The notes under the pieces were generated by a model. That model worked only from the letters and a program-made list of their open reading frames with translations. It was not told the origin of the DNA and made no database searches. This document shows positions 6,239 to 6,509 of a stretch of 6,509 bases of DNA, one piece after another. How positions within the stretch are numbered: the first letter of the stretch is position 1; each line of letters starts with the position of its first letter. The position numbers were made by a program, and so were the translations under genes. Source of the stretch: Burkholderiales bacterium (GTDB lineage: Bacteria > Pseudomonadota > Gammaproteobacteria > Burkholderiales > Burkholderiaceae); contig CAHJWV010000353.1 in the NCBI GenBank assembly GCA_903643055.1, forward strand, positions 1-6,509. The letters run 5' to 3'.

Positions 6239-6397
6239 ATCAAGCGGTCGTGGCGACCTCTGGGAACCGCAGCATCCGATCATCGAACTCACCGGCGACG
6301 CGGCAAACCGAGTGCCCGGTACGGGCTTTTAAATCAGCTCGCCCTGGGCGAGCACGCCTGGGTTGATATCGATGCCCAGTTTGCTCGACGCGAGTAA
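6112..6397 (+). pseudogene. Gamma-glutamylcyclotransferase (AIG2-like) family pseudogene
   Basis: Three collinear fragments of a GGCT-fold protein can be followed. First fragment (6112-6269): MPLLISYGTLHPENFQLTTF and onward to KIVDQAVVATSGN, with the family's YGTL loop. Second (6270 to about 6341), in the frame reached by losing one base near 6268-6270: QHPIIELTGDAANRVPGT, then an in-frame TAA (6330-6332) where the family has Glu. Third (6344-6397), in another frame: LGEHAWVDIDAQFARRE and a TAA, matching the usual C-terminal AWVYVDA segment. Roughly 25-40 residues between the second and third fragments, including the region of the catalytic Glu, are absent. A good RBS, AGAGGA (6101-6106), remains in front of the ATG. 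The protein cannot be functional. Confidence 0.78.
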
Positions 6398-6509
6398 GGC
6401 CTGGACAGCGCGAGCCTAACCCTTTGCAGGGACAGTCATAGTCAACAGCGTGTTTTGACATTGTCAAGCTGAACCAGCTTTCGTTATCGATGCAGCACGT
6501 GTGGTCCGA
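6398..6509. other. Non-coding right end of the window
   Basis: No credible gene. It contains GCCTAAC (6414-6420), which fits the attC R'' consensus RYYYAAC perfectly and lies 16 nt after the pseudogene's stop. However, no matching GTTRRRY occurs before the window ends. It also contains two overlapping small dyads: TTGACA-T-TGTCAA (6455-6467) and AAGCTG-AAC-CAGCTT (6466-6480). Confidence 0.5.

Noticed and set aside
6001..6467. Minus-strand ORFs at 6001-6243 and 6240-6467
   Set aside because: Both lie antisense to the membrane ORF and the cyclotransferase fragments and show no recognisable domain.

Overview
The window looks like a chromosomal segment of a GC-rich betaproteobacterium, most likely an environmental Burkholderiales of the Rubrivivax/Leptothrix/Comamonadaceae type. 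This is inferred from the protein families, the gene order msrB-yciB-bolA-parvulin and the strong G/C preference at codon third positions. No rRNA or species marker is present to confirm it.

Left half (1-4012): a co-directional housekeeping block on the + strand. It encodes SelO (protein AMPylase), MsrB (methionine-R-sulfoxide reductase), YciB/septation protein A (inner-membrane protein), a BolA-family protein and a secreted parvulin-type peptidyl-prolyl isomerase. It closes with a strong intrinsic terminator preceded by another perfect hairpin. The themes are redox/protein repair, envelope and protein folding. msrB, yciB and bolA are tightly spaced and probably co-transcribed.

Right half (about 4092-5782, possibly to the end): a small integron gene-cassette array with no integrase in view. 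Three attC recombination sites (4092-4159, 5157-5222, 5714-5782) share a conserved right half ending in GTTAGGC, or in CTTGGAT for the third. All three have the same 7-bp R'' box, 6-nt spacer and ATC-GA L'' geometry, including the extra C that becomes the extrahelical G of the folded bottom strand. Between them lie two complete one-gene cassettes: a secreted alpha/beta-hydrolase esterase, and an AAC(3)-I family aminoglycoside 3-N-acetyltransferase starting at GTG, whose stop codon sits inside the R'' box of its attC. After the third attC come a small two-helix membrane protein and a gamma-glutamylcyclotransferase-like gene broken by a frameshift, a stop and an internal deletion. This suggests a decaying right edge of the array.

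The first attC lies only about 80 bp after the housekeeping terminator, and no intI or attI separates them. The array is therefore best read as a CALIN (cluster of attC sites lacking an integron-integrase) parked beside core genes. The cassette part is visibly less GC-rich than the core block. The most interesting items are the attC array itself, the chromosomal home of an aac(3)-I homologue, and the sequence decay at the array's right side.
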